A stretch of DNA of 64,000 bases from Forficula auricularia (GCA_024734495.1 JALMQS010000055.1:7745386-7809385), one strand, 5' to 3'; positions 33,785-44,710 are shown, numbered from the stretch's first letter. Program-made: numbers and translations. The notes: generated by a model not told the origin, from the letters alone.

Positions 33785-34110
33785 TAAAGAAAAAATGTTT
33801 AATCCATCAAACCTTCTATACGCACCCTTTTCGGAAATCATTCATTTTAATTGCCCCTTGAAACTATGTAACAATTTTCTTTCATTTCAAGAACCAATAT
33901 ACTTTAAAAAACACAAAATGTTTTTTTAAAAAATATTTAAAATACGAATCCTAATAATAGGAAATTTTACAATTTAAAGATCCTCCTGAAATTTTGAAGT
34001 CGACCTTTTTATATTTATGAAAATACTCTAAATGTTTGAGATTTAAGAGATGCGCCGCATCCAGAGCATCCATGGACCGCATGCCTTTATTTGCATTAAG
34101 CAAAGGACAA
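33785..34110 (+). repeat. Dispersed repeat (copy 2 of 2)
   Basis: Homologous to 12775-13065, with the same block order (aaaccttctatacgcaccct, cccttgaaactatg, gagatgcgccgcatcca). It contains an insertion of about 40 bp relative to copy 1. Confidence 0.55.
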
Positions 34111-34479
34111 CATCAATTATTTTTCCTTATGAATTAGAAACTCTACTATACTCGCTGCAAAATAAATTTTTCCAATTATTATTATTATTATTTTTTTTTA
34201 TAACCCGTATGAAGGAAAATATTATTGAAAAAAATAAATTAAAACGAAGGATATACTTGATTAAAAATTTGTTTACTTCCAGTAATTTTATTTAATTAAG
34301 TGCTTGTTTGTTCTATATTATAATAATCAGTTAATTGGAAAAAATACTGGTAATAAGCAAATTTTTAATTATATCCTTCATTAAAATTGAAAACATCAAG
34401 TACGCACTGAATCGGATAAAAGTACAATGAAAAAAATCGATCTTACAAACGACCAAATCGACTTACGACTTACCTGTCA

Positions 34480-34960
34480 GTCTGAACAAAACTCGGTCGT
34501 TAGTCGAGGTGAAGCTGTATTTAATTTTTTCATATTTAGTTTTATTCTTAAAATTTCACATGATAAAATAATTGAAAAAAAAAATTGAAACATCAAACTG
34601 TCTAAAAAAAATTACATTTAAAATTGGAGGAAAAAACGAACTTTTCCAAGAGTTGGTACGCTGTTTGCAATTTCTGTAAATTAATGATTTTAAATGATAA
34701 ACATCTAAATCTGATATTCATTTTGATTTAATACTATCTTACCTAGAGTCAAAAAGAAATTAAAAAAATTAATCTCTATTATCCTGAAAAGGCCTGGACT
34801 TATATTTAGCATTCGTTGCAATGCATTAGATCTAAAAGAAGAAGCATCATTCAATCCGCGCCTTTTTTAATCATTTTTCTCGATCAGATTCTAATGAAAG
34901 CATCGCTGATCAACATTTATTAATAACAAAACGTGAAAACTTATATAAGAGAGTTCGGGA
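34480..34960 (-). repeat. Dispersed repeat family (copy 2, inverted)
   Basis: In reverse complement it shares with 3935-4270 the words accaactcttggaaaagttc (near 34640) and ctttcattagaatctgatcg (near 34890). There is no gene. Confidence 0.4.
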
Positions 34961-35936
34961 CTGTTTATCATTTTTATAAGAAAATTCTCAAATTTCTACC
35001 ATCGAAACATTGATGTATTAAATATTTATTCCTGAAATTTAAAGTTGATCGTCTGTCTCATTACCGAGAAATAAATTATTGAAAATTGTCCTTTTAACAT
35101 GGAAGTAAATGGACAGAGCTTTTAAAAGGGCTATAGCTTCTATACAAATTATACCATTTTCAACAAATTTATACAGATCAATAATTCAACGTTTATGAAT
35201 AGAATGATAGATTTTTCAATAGATTTCCCAGTCTAGTTAAATAGTTATTCATAAATGTAAAAAATAAAAAGTTATTTGCAGCCAACTGAATATAACAAAA
35301 GCACTAGTATAGAATTCCAACTCTATTTCTTGAAATCGTTTTTGTGGTAAATAAATGTTTTTATGAGAAAAAAATTATCTCAATGTTTTTTTTATTAAAA
35401 TATTATCAAAACTTTTTATTAGAAATTAACCTCATTATTAACAATTTTTTATTAAAAAATTTAGAAGGCAGAACGTTGTCACTCTGCAGAAATACAAAAG
35501 ATTTTTTTGAAGATCAACTAGAGAGATAAGCTGTCCCGAACTGCCTTTTAAGCTAGAGTCCCACTTATAAGTTAGTGATAATAAAATTAAAAATAAAATA
35601 CCCCCTTAAAATCTCGTTAAAATGATTCAAAAAATGATTTTTTTTCAGCATTTTTTTAATATAAAATTCTAATAAGGTAGAAAGCCCAAAATATAATCAG
35701 CGTTCTGCAATGTAAATACAAAATACATTTTAGAACAAAAACGAACTTTCTACGACTTTTTTTTTTAAAGTTATCATTGGTATTTGAATTCAGATAATAC
35801 AAACAGAAAAAAATCAGGGGTGAAAATTATTTTTCTCCATAGTTAAACACAAAAAACAAAAATATTTCCGTGAATCCAATACTATGCTTTGCCCTGTAAT
35901 AACAAATTTCAGTGAATAATAACTTTAAAATACGAC
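34961..35936. other. A+T-rich DNA, no gene seen
   Basis: The short open frame at 35344-35529 has no domain and a skewed A+T composition; not called. Confidence 0.4.
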
Positions 35937-36065
35937 GAGTAACCTTCTCATCTCTGACACAGAGTTCCAAACCAAAATTCTCTCTCTCTCTCTTTTTACT
36001 CTATTTGTAACAGAAAGAGAGGAAAAGTTTTTGTTCCCCCTCCCCCCTCTCCACCCCTAGTAACT
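35937..36065 (+). repeat. Diverged duplicate, copy 2
   Basis: Partner of 33029-33160. This copy carries an expanded (CT)n tract (ctctctctctctctc near 35982) where copy 1 has plain ctcttttt. Confidence 0.5.
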
Positions 36066-36314
36066 CCTTTCTTACGAATACGAAGCTCATTTAGTCTCTT
36101 TTACTTGAAAGTTGAGCCAACTAATTACACACGGTGAATATTTACAAACATGGAAATTTCCGCCGCCTTCTGTTAATTTAACTTAAGTCAACTAAGTGCG
36201 AAGACCTTTAGACAAGATATTAATTAAATGAAATTTTATATACATATATATATATATTCAAACTATTGCAATATATATGTAGAACATAAATAAATACATA
36301 TATTTTATAAAAAA

Positions 36315-36526
36315 AACAATCTTCAAACGTTTTTTAAGATCTCACTTTTTAGGAAAATTTCTCTCTTTATAACTGGAATTTTATTTATTTTTTTTTATTT
36401 TTTAAATAAAAAGAAAAAAGTTGCTTTTTGAATTGCACTTAAAGGAACATTAAACAAATAAATATTTTGAAAACAGACAACGATACAGATTGTTTTGCTA
36501 ACGAAAGTGCCTTTAATTAAAATAAA
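36315..36526 (+). repeat. Direct repeat flanking copy B (left)
   Basis: About 212 bp, nearly identical in order to 37195-37410. It includes aaaggaacattaaacaaata and acagacaacgatacagattg. The pair brackets the repeat at 36527-37194 like long terminal repeats. The same motif family occurs in foldback form at 51499-52005. Confidence 0.6.
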
Positions 36527-36531
36527 TAAGC

Positions 36532-37189
36532 GTGTTCTGATGTGGCCATTCACTTGACTTTACCATAAAACCTGGCCCGTAAAAGTATTTATAATCATGT
36601 AGGCGGGGGGTTACTTTTTAATTTTTATACTTCTGTGGTCCCACTGATTATGTATAAAAAATTTGATTGAGTTTGGTAAATGGCCAAGATTTTCATTTTT
36701 TGACCCTACCCCCCCCCCTTTTGGCCGGTTAGTTTTTGCATTTTTAGACTTCTAGGGTCCCACTCATTATGTATACAAAATTTGGTTGAGTTTGGTACAA
36801 GGGCCTAGATTTTTAATTAATAACCCCCTCCACCCCCTTAATTTTAAGTCGATATGCACCAAAATATAACCAGCTCTTAATCTCAATGGACCAAAACTAC
36901 CTGTGAAATTTGGTTTTGATATTCACACTAGTTTTTGAGCTAGCTCGTTCACAAAAATTTGGTAACGCACAAACTAACAGACTAACAGACATTTTGACAA
37001 AACAATTATTATCTCGAAAAATATAATTTTTTCGATGTTCACTTATTAGGGCTTTTTTCTAGAGCGAAATTCCCTGGTTTTGCTCAATTTTTTTTAATCG
37101 AAATTCTTTCAGCCGTTTTTGAGATATTTTGAAAAAAATACTTTTTTCATGCACGATTACAATACTTGACCATACCCTGTATGGTAAAG
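36532..37189 (+). repeat. 105-bp-unit repeat family, copy B
   Basis: The left part has gtgttctgatgtggccattc acttga, then CTTTACCATA (36558-36567). The right end has GTATGGTAAAG (37179-37189), inverted to the left motif. Two copies of the internal unit lie between, followed by the conserved non-coding stretch shared with copies A and C. The left flank is shared with copy C, so the real left end lies before CTTTACC. Confidence 0.6.
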
Positions 37190-37194
37190 TAAAA

Positions 37195-37410
37195 AACAAT
37201 CTTCAAATGTTTTTTTTAAAATCCCACTTTTCGGGAAAATTTCTCTGTTTATCACTGTAATTTTATTCATTTTTTTTTTTTTTTTTTTTAAGTAAAAAGT
37301 AAAGTTGCTTTATGAATTGTACCTAAAGGAACATTAAACAAATAAATATTTTGAAAACAGACAACGATACAGATTGTTTTGCTAACGAAATTGGCTTTAA
37401 TTAAAATAAA
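37195..37410 (+). repeat. Direct repeat flanking copy B (right)
   Basis: Partner of 36315-36526. The two differ by point changes and T-run length, implying an old duplication. Confidence 0.6.
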
Positions 37411-37424
37411 AAATGGAAATATTT

Positions 37425-37690
37425 ACATATAATATAAAATCTTGAATAAGATGCTAGGTAGGTTTCACAAAAAAATAAATAAAACAAAATTGAGTTTTGA
37501 ATTCGATATATTTTAGGGGTGGGCCTCTCTAACTCCTGAAGATGGGCTGACCCCCAAAATATATCGAATTCAAAACTCAATTTTGTTTTATTTCTTTTTT
37601 TTTTGTGAAACCTACCTAACATCTTATTCAAGTTTTTATATTACATTAAAATGTTTCACCTAGAACTAACACCTATCTTCTTAAAAGTTA
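37425..37690. repeat. Snapback repeat with hammerhead-like core
   Basis: Arms of about 80-90 bp (37440-37520 and 37549-37635) belong to the same family as 115-395, sharing aaaacaaaattgagttttga attcgatatat. CTGAAGA lies at 37536-37542, with the stem GGG/CCC after it. The GAAA is mutated to CAAAA, so this core is probably dead. Confidence 0.6.
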
Positions 37691-37779
37691 TTGTTAAAAC
37701 TGTTTAATTAATGAATCAAGGCCTACGCTGCGAAAAATGAACGAGGAGAGGATTAAAAAAGAAATTCCATAATTCATAT

Positions 37780-37955
37780 AGACAAAAGGTATTAGTTTGG
37801 GTTCGGGGATCAGTAGCTTAGTGGATATAGGAGGTAAACCTCTTATGACAAAGCATTGCAGTACATATGCAAAGATCCCGGGTTCGAGCCCCGGCTGATC
37901 CTTTTGTCTGTAATAAAAATAATCTTTTTCTTCGTTCCCTAAATTTGAATAAGTT
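37780..37955 (+). mobile_element. tRNA-like SINE with complete cloverleaf head
   Basis: The tRNA-like head (37807-37901) is followed by TTTTG, then a 50-bp tail that is also present at 14805-14866, so this is a mobile family. A 10-bp inverted pair AGACAAAAGG (37780-37789) and CCTTTTGTCT (37900-37909) brackets the head. No target-site duplication was identified. Confidence 0.6.
37807..37901 (+). tRNA. tRNA-Cys(ACA)-like cloverleaf, 31-nt D-loop
   Basis: All arms pair perfectly: acceptor GGATCAG/CTGATCC (7 bp), D stem GCTT/AAGC (4 bp), anticodon stem TTGCA/TGCAA (5 bp) and T stem CCGGG/CCCGG (5 bp). Positions 8-9 are TA, the variable loop is 5 nt and U33 is present. The anticodon loop GTACATA gives ACA. 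The D-loop (37820-37850) is 31 nt and contains its own GAGG/CCTC hairpin, unlike any normal tRNA. A TTTT terminator follows at 37902-37905. It is more likely a SINE head or tRNA-like RNA than a translating tRNA. Confidence 0.45.
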
Positions 37956-38026
37956 ATTGTAAATATTTACGATAAATTACTTTCTATTTTCGATTAATAT
38001 TAGAAAAAAAAGTCCATTTCTCACCT

Positions 38027-38410
38027 TATGTTAATTGAATTTTTGATGTTTAAAATTTCAATCATTTCTAAGAATATTTTTTTCAAAATTCTACTCTTTA
38101 TCTAAAGTTTTGAGATTAGATAAGTCAAAATTGTGTTCCAGGTTAGTTGAGTGTTGACCTAACATTCGGAATATTTTGTTCTAGTTGAATATTTATGGTA
38201 TGTTAATAAATAAATAAATAAATAAATATTTAATATTTATGTTAATTTAAACAAAACCATGCAAACTTGCCAATATGGAACTATGTTAATCTAAAACAAA
38301 ATTTTTAGATTTCTAATTCCAGCATTTTAGATAAAGAACAGAATTTTGAAAAAAAATGAATCTTAAAAATCATCAAAATTTTAAACACCAAAAATTCAAT
38401 TAAAAATAGT
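38027..38410. repeat. Foldback repeat, A+T-rich
   Basis: Arms near 38030-38110 and 38325-38405 share, inverted, attgaatttttgatgtttaa and tttttttcaaaattct. The spacer carries a (TAAA)n tract (38203-38226). No gene or hammerhead core. Confidence 0.45.
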
Positions 38411-39170
38411 TAGATAAGTATGGACTGTTTTTAATATTTATCAAAATTTTTATGGAAAAATAATTTTTTGTAAATATTTTTTATTTTATTTGTTACATTA
38501 AATTTTTTTCAGTCTGTTTAAAAAAAATATATGTAGGCACTAGAGTACTTTGTAGTTGTTTTGATTTTAATTCTAGCGTTTATTTTTTGGAAGTCGGTTT
38601 TTATTTTTTTTAATTATATTATAGAAATACAATTCATTTAAATTCAAAACATTTCGTGAGAATTTTTTCATTTATCAATGGAATTTTAAGAAATTTTAAA
38701 AAATAGTAAAAAATTACATAGATTTCATTAGATGTAGATACATTTTTTGCCCTATGTTTTTTGAGAAAATATAGCAAGATTTTAAAAAAAATGATCAAAA
38801 TATAAATTATTTTGTTTATTTTGCGTAAGAACTAACTTAATTATCAATTTGGCCTCTTTGAATTAAACAGATGGCAGCACTGAATGGAAACGCCTGTATT
38901 TAGACAACCTCAATAGACGCTAGCACTCTCCAAGGAGTGAGAGGTTTCAGATATATCGGCCAAAGTTTCATCAACAAATTTATTTATTTATTTACGAGCT
39001 TCGAGTTCGTACCGAAGGGTGGTTGACCTGGAGGATACTCGACCCCGTCTTCTATTATATTTCGGGAAAAATTTCATCTTTTTTTGGGGTTAAAAAATAT
39101 GGAATTTGTTATTTAATTCTAACTTGATCAGTTATATTATTATTAAAGAGAAATACTTTATACTATATTA
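38411..39170. other. A+T-rich DNA with a retroposon tail, no gene
   Basis: At 38980-39055 the minus strand reads ...GAACTCGAAGCTCGTAAATA AATAAA, a LINE or SINE-like 3' tail with no recognisable body. Otherwise nothing is supported. Confidence 0.35.
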
Positions 39171-39863
39171 CAGAAGTGGCCAACCTGCGCTCGCGAGCCA
39201 CATGCGGCTCTTTGAAGGATTATATGTGGCTCTCGATATAGATTTCAAGACTTGAAATATTTTAAATCGTCTCTAGATTTTTTCTGAGTCCATTTGAAAT
39301 TAACATACTTCAAGGTGAGTTTTCCATTTCCAGTATTAATTATGACCCAAAACGCATCTGGAGAATTATAATTAATAGAAGATCAAGCTCTACAATTAAA
39401 ATATAAGTCGACGTCGATTACCGAATTTTGGAAATTTGTACCAGAATCGAAGTATCCTGAATTAAAAAAAGGGTGCTTGTCTAATTATTTCAATATTCGG
39501 AACAACGTACTTATGTGAATCATTTTATTCCACTTTAAAATTCGTGAAATCCAAACACCGATCAGTATTAACTAACTAGCATCTCAAAGAATTACTGAGA
39601 AGTGCTGTCACCAATTATTCACAAAATTTTAAAGAATTATCAAGAGAAGTGAAATAAATGTGTTTAATTTTTAATATTTAAATTCAATACACATATTTTG
39701 TACATTTATTTATGTTTTCAATAAATATAATTTCTGTAAAAAAATTTTTTTAATATCTTTTTTGCTATCTTTTAAATACGTATTTAATTGCGGCTCGCGA
39801 AACATTTCAAATTTTGAAAAATGGCTCGGACTATCAAGTAGCTTGGCCACCCCTGCTATATTA
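39163..39863 (+). mobile_element. hAT element with perfect 8-bp TSD
   Basis: The TIRs CAGAAGTGGCCAACCT (39171) and CAGGGGTGGCCAAGCT (reverse complement, ending 39855) flank 685 bp. CTATATTA is duplicated exactly at 39163-39170 and 39856-39863. Subterminal GAGCCACATGCGGCTC is typical of hAT elements. The interior has only the C-terminal end of the transposase, so this is a deleted copy. Confidence 0.85.
39378..39657 (+). pseudogene. hAT transposase C-terminal remnant
   Basis: A readable frame EDQALQLKYKSTSITEFWKF continues VPESKYPELKKG, then shifts by one base near 39500. The new frame reads TYLCESFYSTLKFVKSKHRS, a TAG, then HLKELLRSAVTNYSQNFKEL and a stop at 39655-39657. This is the conserved dimerisation region of hAT transposases (zinc-finger BED group style), with one shift and one internal stop. 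The catalytic part is missing. Confidence 0.75.
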
Positions 39864-40269
39864 TATTGAAATACTATAAAACTAATAAATAATTATTAAA
39901 ATGATTATGCTTCTACTGCTGAAACTTTCTGTCTGCTTCTGTTTCCTCTTCTAAGATTGCTTCTGACGTTTTATTTTTATATAAGATTAAGTCCATGAAA
40001 TGTTCAGAACTTCAAAATCTATTTCCTATTCGCAGCTAAAATTATATATTAAGAAAGAGATTACCATTTTATCCAGAGATACCTTGCAGTCGCCATTCTG
40101 AAGCAAATCCTGTATTTAGACTAAGTCACTGTTACAATAATTTGTCACAACGATTGGAAAATCCTCTGGATTTCTCATTGAGTATTAATAGAGCTGCAAT
40201 TTTGCTCAAAAAGTTAACACTAATTTATGAGTGAACATTGTATTGTATATTAAGTCAATTAAAAAAATA
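39864..40269. other. A+T-rich DNA, no gene seen
   Basis: No supported feature. Confidence 0.4.
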
Positions 40270-40500
40270 AGTTAAAATCTAGGATTTGGTTTTGTTATAT
40301 TTTATGGGTTATTATAATGTATTATTAAAATTGTTTTATTTTATACCCATAATTTTAATGTATTATTTTGTTTTTATTATTGTTATTGTCTTATTTTATA
40401 AGTTATTATATTGTATTATGTTTGATAAATATTGTACTATATCACTGTAAATTAGGCATTAGCCGTTGAAATAAATAAATAAATAAAAATAAAAATTAAT
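40270..40500 (+). mobile_element. LINE 3' UTR and tail (body missing)
   Basis: The stretch ends cactgtaaattaggcattag ccgttgaa followed by (ATAA)n. The words GGCATTAGCCGTT plus an AAATAAATA tail are a common 3' end in arthropod Jockey/R1-like LINEs. No coding part is visible upstream, so this is a severely truncated copy. Confidence 0.4.
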
Positions 40501-40849
40501 TTTTATACTTTATAAGTACCTACTATTTGTAATAATTTACTCAATAAAATAAAGAAATAAAAATTTATCAATTTTTAACATGTTTTTTTATTCATGATAA
40601 AGAAAATAATTTAAGTGTTTATAGAAAAAATTTAAATTCCATAAATAATAATTAAGTATATGAAAAAATTCGCTTGAAAATTTAATCCAACACTTTCCAT
40701 GAGTTTTTCCAAATTTTTACTAGCCTATAAATATTTAATTTTTTTATTTAAAATAAATAATTTTTCGAATGTCTGCTGATTTCTGTATCATTTTTATTCG
40801 AATTACAATAATTTATTTGTCTATATTTTATAGAAAAAAAACTGCATTT

Positions 40850-41475
40850 TCTAAATACCCTACATTTTACAAAATTGCAACTATTGCGAGGCAATTTATA
40901 TTGGCCAAACTGGACGATCTTTTAAAAAACGGCATAAAGAACATTTAGCTTCCCACAGACAATTAATAAGAAACCAGCCCATAAATCCAGATTCCACTTC
41001 CGCATTTGCTAATCATCTATATGCTTTAGACCATGTACCTTCACCTGCTAACCCCTCCCCTATTCATTTCGAAAGAAAAGGATTAAGATTGGACCTTCTT
41101 GAATCCACGGAAATAAAATATGCCTTGTCGAATGATGAAAAGGTTATCAATAATCAACTAGATGTAAAACCAAATATAATAGTTTGATCTTTTAATATCC
41201 AAATGAAAAAATCATCCCCAACCCAGAGACATAAGTCAACGACCTTACAAACTTGCCTTTTACCTAAACAATCCTATGTAAATAAAGGTCAACCTGATAT
41301 TCTTTCTTAACAATAGCTTAAGAGAAAGTGTCCTTTTAAAATAATTTTATAAATTCTGTCTCTCTGTTCAAAAAAAACACATATATAGCCTGTTATTCAA
41401 TAAGTTAAATTAGTTACTTTCTGTATTTTCTGTAGATGGGTTGATAGCCCGAAATATATATATTGAAAAAGAAAA
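40850..41475 (+). mobile_element. Penelope-like element, 3' part
   Basis: A GIY-YIG endonuclease fragment (40855-41187) is followed by a 3' region with CTGTAGA (41430-41436), a GGG/CCC stem-loop and GAAA (41451-41454). GIY-YIG at the polyprotein C-terminus and hammerhead motifs in the terminal repeats are both defining features of Penelope-like elements. No reverse transcriptase is seen upstream, so the copy is 5'-truncated. Confidence 0.65.
40855..41187 (+). pseudogene. GIY-YIG endonuclease domain of a Penelope-like element
   Basis: In active elements this domain nicks the target for reverse transcription. The open frame of 110 codons has no Met and starts after a stop. Near residues 8-29 it reads CNYCEAIYIGQTGRSFKKRH, which holds the CxxC knuckle, an altered GIY motif, YIG, and the conserved Arg. 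Then come FANHLYALDH and LDLLESTEIKY with the conserved catalytic-side Glu, ending at TGA (41185-41187). Length and order match the C-terminal endonuclease of Penelope-like elements. The frame itself is undamaged, but the polymerase half is absent. Confidence 0.7.
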
Positions 41476-43014
41476 AAAAAATTTATATCTTTTAATTTTT
41501 TAATTTTAATGTGAAATAAGTGACCCAGTATCCTTAACTCATAGTAAATCCATATTAAATAAAATATTTATTTACTCTTATCTTTTTAAATATTAGTTTA
41601 GGTTTTTTTAATTTTGGCTTTTTAGGGGGTTTTGGCATCACTCTTAAAGGGGAAAAAATTCAAGTGTTGGCGACACTGGTGTTGTTACAAATCTTTTTTG
41701 GCTATTATATATAATATTTATTTATTTTATTTTTTAATTCAATTGATAAAAGTAGAAATTTTCCCGAAATATTTGAGATTGTTTTTAATAAAAGAGTTGT
41801 AAATATTATATTCAAACTATTGTAATAATTATATACGGAAGGTTCAAGTTTGGACCAGTCTTGAGGGACAATGCGGACGAGTTAATGGCGACTATGGTGA
41901 AATCTGGTGCAGCCTCTTTGGTGAATTGCTTCAGGTCACGCTACTTTGATCTCTTTTCTATGACACTCGTTAATTAAGAAGACTTTCATATTCACGAGAC
42001 TGGAATGTTTTTAAACAAAATCCCCATGCAAAAGGTAGGCTAAAGCCTGATCAAACTACAAAGCAAAATTATAAATGTATAACAATTTTATTTAAGATAA
42101 TAACCTATGCAAAAGTTTTCGCATTATTCGGCCTTTTAGAGTGAAGCCCTTTGAATATATGCATACTAGTATATAAACTACCTAAAGTAATATTAATACA
42201 TAGGTACAGTGATTCTCTCAGCTGGAAATTGATCAATTTATAGACATCTAATAATATAATACATAGAAGAGTAGATAAATCATGAAGCTTGGGACGACCC
42301 ACACATACAACTATAAAGAGTGGGTAGGTAATTTAGGTAACATCATGTTGTATATTTTTAGCCAAGGGAAAAGAAATTTACCTGATATCCTCTTTGGATC
42401 GAACACCATGAAAATGTGTGAATATCGGTATCAAAATCAAAATGAAATAATTTAAATAATATTTTAAATAATATTGGTTTGAAACAGAGGGTTTAATGGA
42501 ATGCAGTCCAGGAATAAATATAAAATATTTCTAATAAAAGAGAATTTATTGGAGGTTTTGCTTTTTACAACTTTTGAAACCGACTTTTTGGAAGATCTTT
42601 CTTCATTTTTCAGGATCCAAAGTGCCTTCGATTAAACCCTCACTTATAAATCTATCAATCCGTCTCCGAAAAAAAAAACTTATAATTTATTGGTTTGAAA
42701 TTTTGAGGAATATAATTAAAAATAATATTCCACTATAATCGATTTATTATTTAAATCTGTTCAAAACTCAAATAATCCCTTTCTCTTATTATTCTCCTTT
42801 TTCATTTTAACCCCAAAATCTATCCAAAAAACACTTGCTATTCCCTTTAAAGCCTTTACCATATTTAATTTTGAGTCCTCCCTTAATATATTCACTTTAG
42901 AGCCCTCCTTTATTCTCTTCTTTTGCAAACATGCCATTCCTTCATCATCAAACCCACCACCCCTTATTCGATCTCAAATACATTTATGTAGGTAGGTACT
43001 ATATAAGCCGGTTA
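41476..43014. other. A+T-rich DNA, no gene seen
   Basis: The segment 41835-41985 has balanced composition and a minus-strand open stretch without recognisable domain. No other support for a gene. Confidence 0.35.
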
Positions 43015-43170
43015 GTTTGATGTGACTCCTGAAGATGGGCGAATAGTCCGAAATATATTGAGTTTTTTTTATAAAACCCGTTTTATTTTATTCCTGTGAA
43101 ACCTCACATTTTAATATATATTTTCTTATTCATAATGTTTCAATTAAAACCCACACCTCTTTCCTTAGAG
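43015..43170 (+). repeat. Solitary Penelope-type terminal repeat with hammerhead-like core
   Basis: CTGAAGA (43029-43035), T, the stem GGGC/GUCC around GAATA, then GAAA (43050-43053) and AUAUAUU follow the family layout. The downstream text (tgtgaaacctcac, then aatgtttcaattaaaaccca cacct) matches the 3' part of the 115-395 repeat. There is no inverted arm. Confidence 0.5.
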
Positions 43171-43583
43171 GTAATTTTTATAAGTATCTTTATTTATACT
43201 AAGCTCATTGCTCTCTAAAAGGTATAAGTATTGAAAGAATAAAATACCTAATCACGTTGAATGACGAAAAAGTTCTAAAAAAAAAAAAACACTCCGAATT
43301 TTAATTAGATCAAAAGTTAAATACCTACCTACAGGTAGTGAGGTAGTCCTCGAATAAAGACGGTTCGCACTTACGAACATTTCTTTCATACATGCCCATA
43401 TTAATTAAATGAAACATTTTTGGGGATTCCCTCAAAATTTCATATAAGTTTATCTATGTACTTATCTACACATTTTAGGGAATTCCACATCTCTTTGTTA
43501 TGTACCAGTATAACAAATTCGAGGCTTTGAATTTGAATTCTCTATCTGATTTATGTTTAAAATTCTCTATAAAAGATAATTTT
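43171..43583. other. A+T-rich DNA, no gene seen
   Basis: No supported gene. A possible DNA-transposon end (gtagtcctcgaataaagacg) near 43343 has no visible partner. Confidence 0.35.
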
Positions 43584-44313
43584 TAATGTAATTTTTGTTT
43601 TTCAGAGGATGAGGAACAAAACAAGTGTTTGTTTATGACTTACCAATTGCAACGTTTCGCCACTTTTATTGCAGCTTCTTCAGGCTCTACAAAGGAGCAA
43701 ATACATATGTACATCAAAAAAACACTATTGATTCTTTGGAAACTATTATAAGGAATTATTATTATTTTTATATAGTAGTATGTTGAACCTTGTGAGATCA
43801 TTTGAATTTGACCAACGTAGAGTAACAAAGATAAATTAATTTATAAAGGAAAAAAATTCCCGTCGCTTGTATATATATTTTTTGATAAATTTTGACTGAT
43901 TTTTGTATATAGTTGTGCATTGTAAATAGTTTTATAATATTTTGACTAATTTTGAAATATTTTTAATTTTACCAGTGAAATTGTAAGGGTTATGATTGTA
44001 TATTTTTTGATATTGGTGTTTTTGAGTTGTTGATGATAAAAAATAGAGATGTATTCCAGTGTCTATATGTATATTAATGGCAGAACTTAAAAAAAATGAC
44101 AAAGTGTTTGGAGATTTATTTATCAAGGTATATATGAAATTGATTTAGAGTTGAGTGAATTTTTGTTTTTGAATGTGTTTTTTTGATGTATGTATTTGCT
44201 CCTTTGTAGAGCCTGAAGAAGCTGCAATAAAAGTGGCGAAACGTTTCAATTGATAAGTCACAAACAAACAATTATTCTGTTCCTCATCCTCTGAAAAACA
44301 AAAATTACATTAA
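43584..44313. repeat. Large inverted repeat with a hammerhead-like core in each arm
   Basis: Arms of about 140 bp (43584-43725 and 44175-44313) are almost identical in inverted orientation around a spacer of about 450 bp. The right arm has CTGAAGA (44213-44219), A, the stem GCTGC/GTGGC around AATAAAA, and GAAA (44238-44241), then CGUUUC. The left arm carries the same core on the minus strand (43655-43683). The arrangement is that of two head-to-head Penelope-type terminal repeats. The spacer has no intact frame. Confidence 0.65.
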
Positions 44314-44666
44314 TAAATTATTGAACTAAATCCCAATGATGATAATTTTTAATAGGGAAATTATTTTTTTATTTTACTTACATATAAGCCATCAAGGAAG
44401 TAGATAGAAAGATCACTCACCTGAAACAATAAAAAAAATCGATATTATTAATACTTATATATAATGTTTAGCAGATTCAGTCAATAAATAATTTTAGTAA
44501 TTTAAAAAAATTAAATTAAACAGAAAGACATTTTTTATTATTATTTGGCAAGATTTAAATTGAAAGAAAAATTATTAACATAAATTTCCAAAAAACAGAA
44601 TGATAACTCTTTCTATATAGACGTCAAAAATTAACAGAAATGAAATTAGAAAACAAAATATCCATT

Positions 44667-44670
<4 letters not shown>

Positions 44671-44710
<40 letters not shown>
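44671..44710. repeat. (TA)20 microsatellite
   Basis: Forty bases of uninterrupted alternating T and A. Confidence 0.95.

Noticed and set aside
36315..37410. LTR retrotransposon (TRIM)
   Set aside because: No TG...CA ends, primer-binding site, polypurine tract or target duplication could be seen. Reported only as flanking direct repeats.
37807..37901. Ordinary functional tRNA-Cys gene
   Set aside because: The 31-nt D-loop, the rare ACA anticodon and a second truncated copy of its tail elsewhere point to a SINE or tRNA-like RNA instead.
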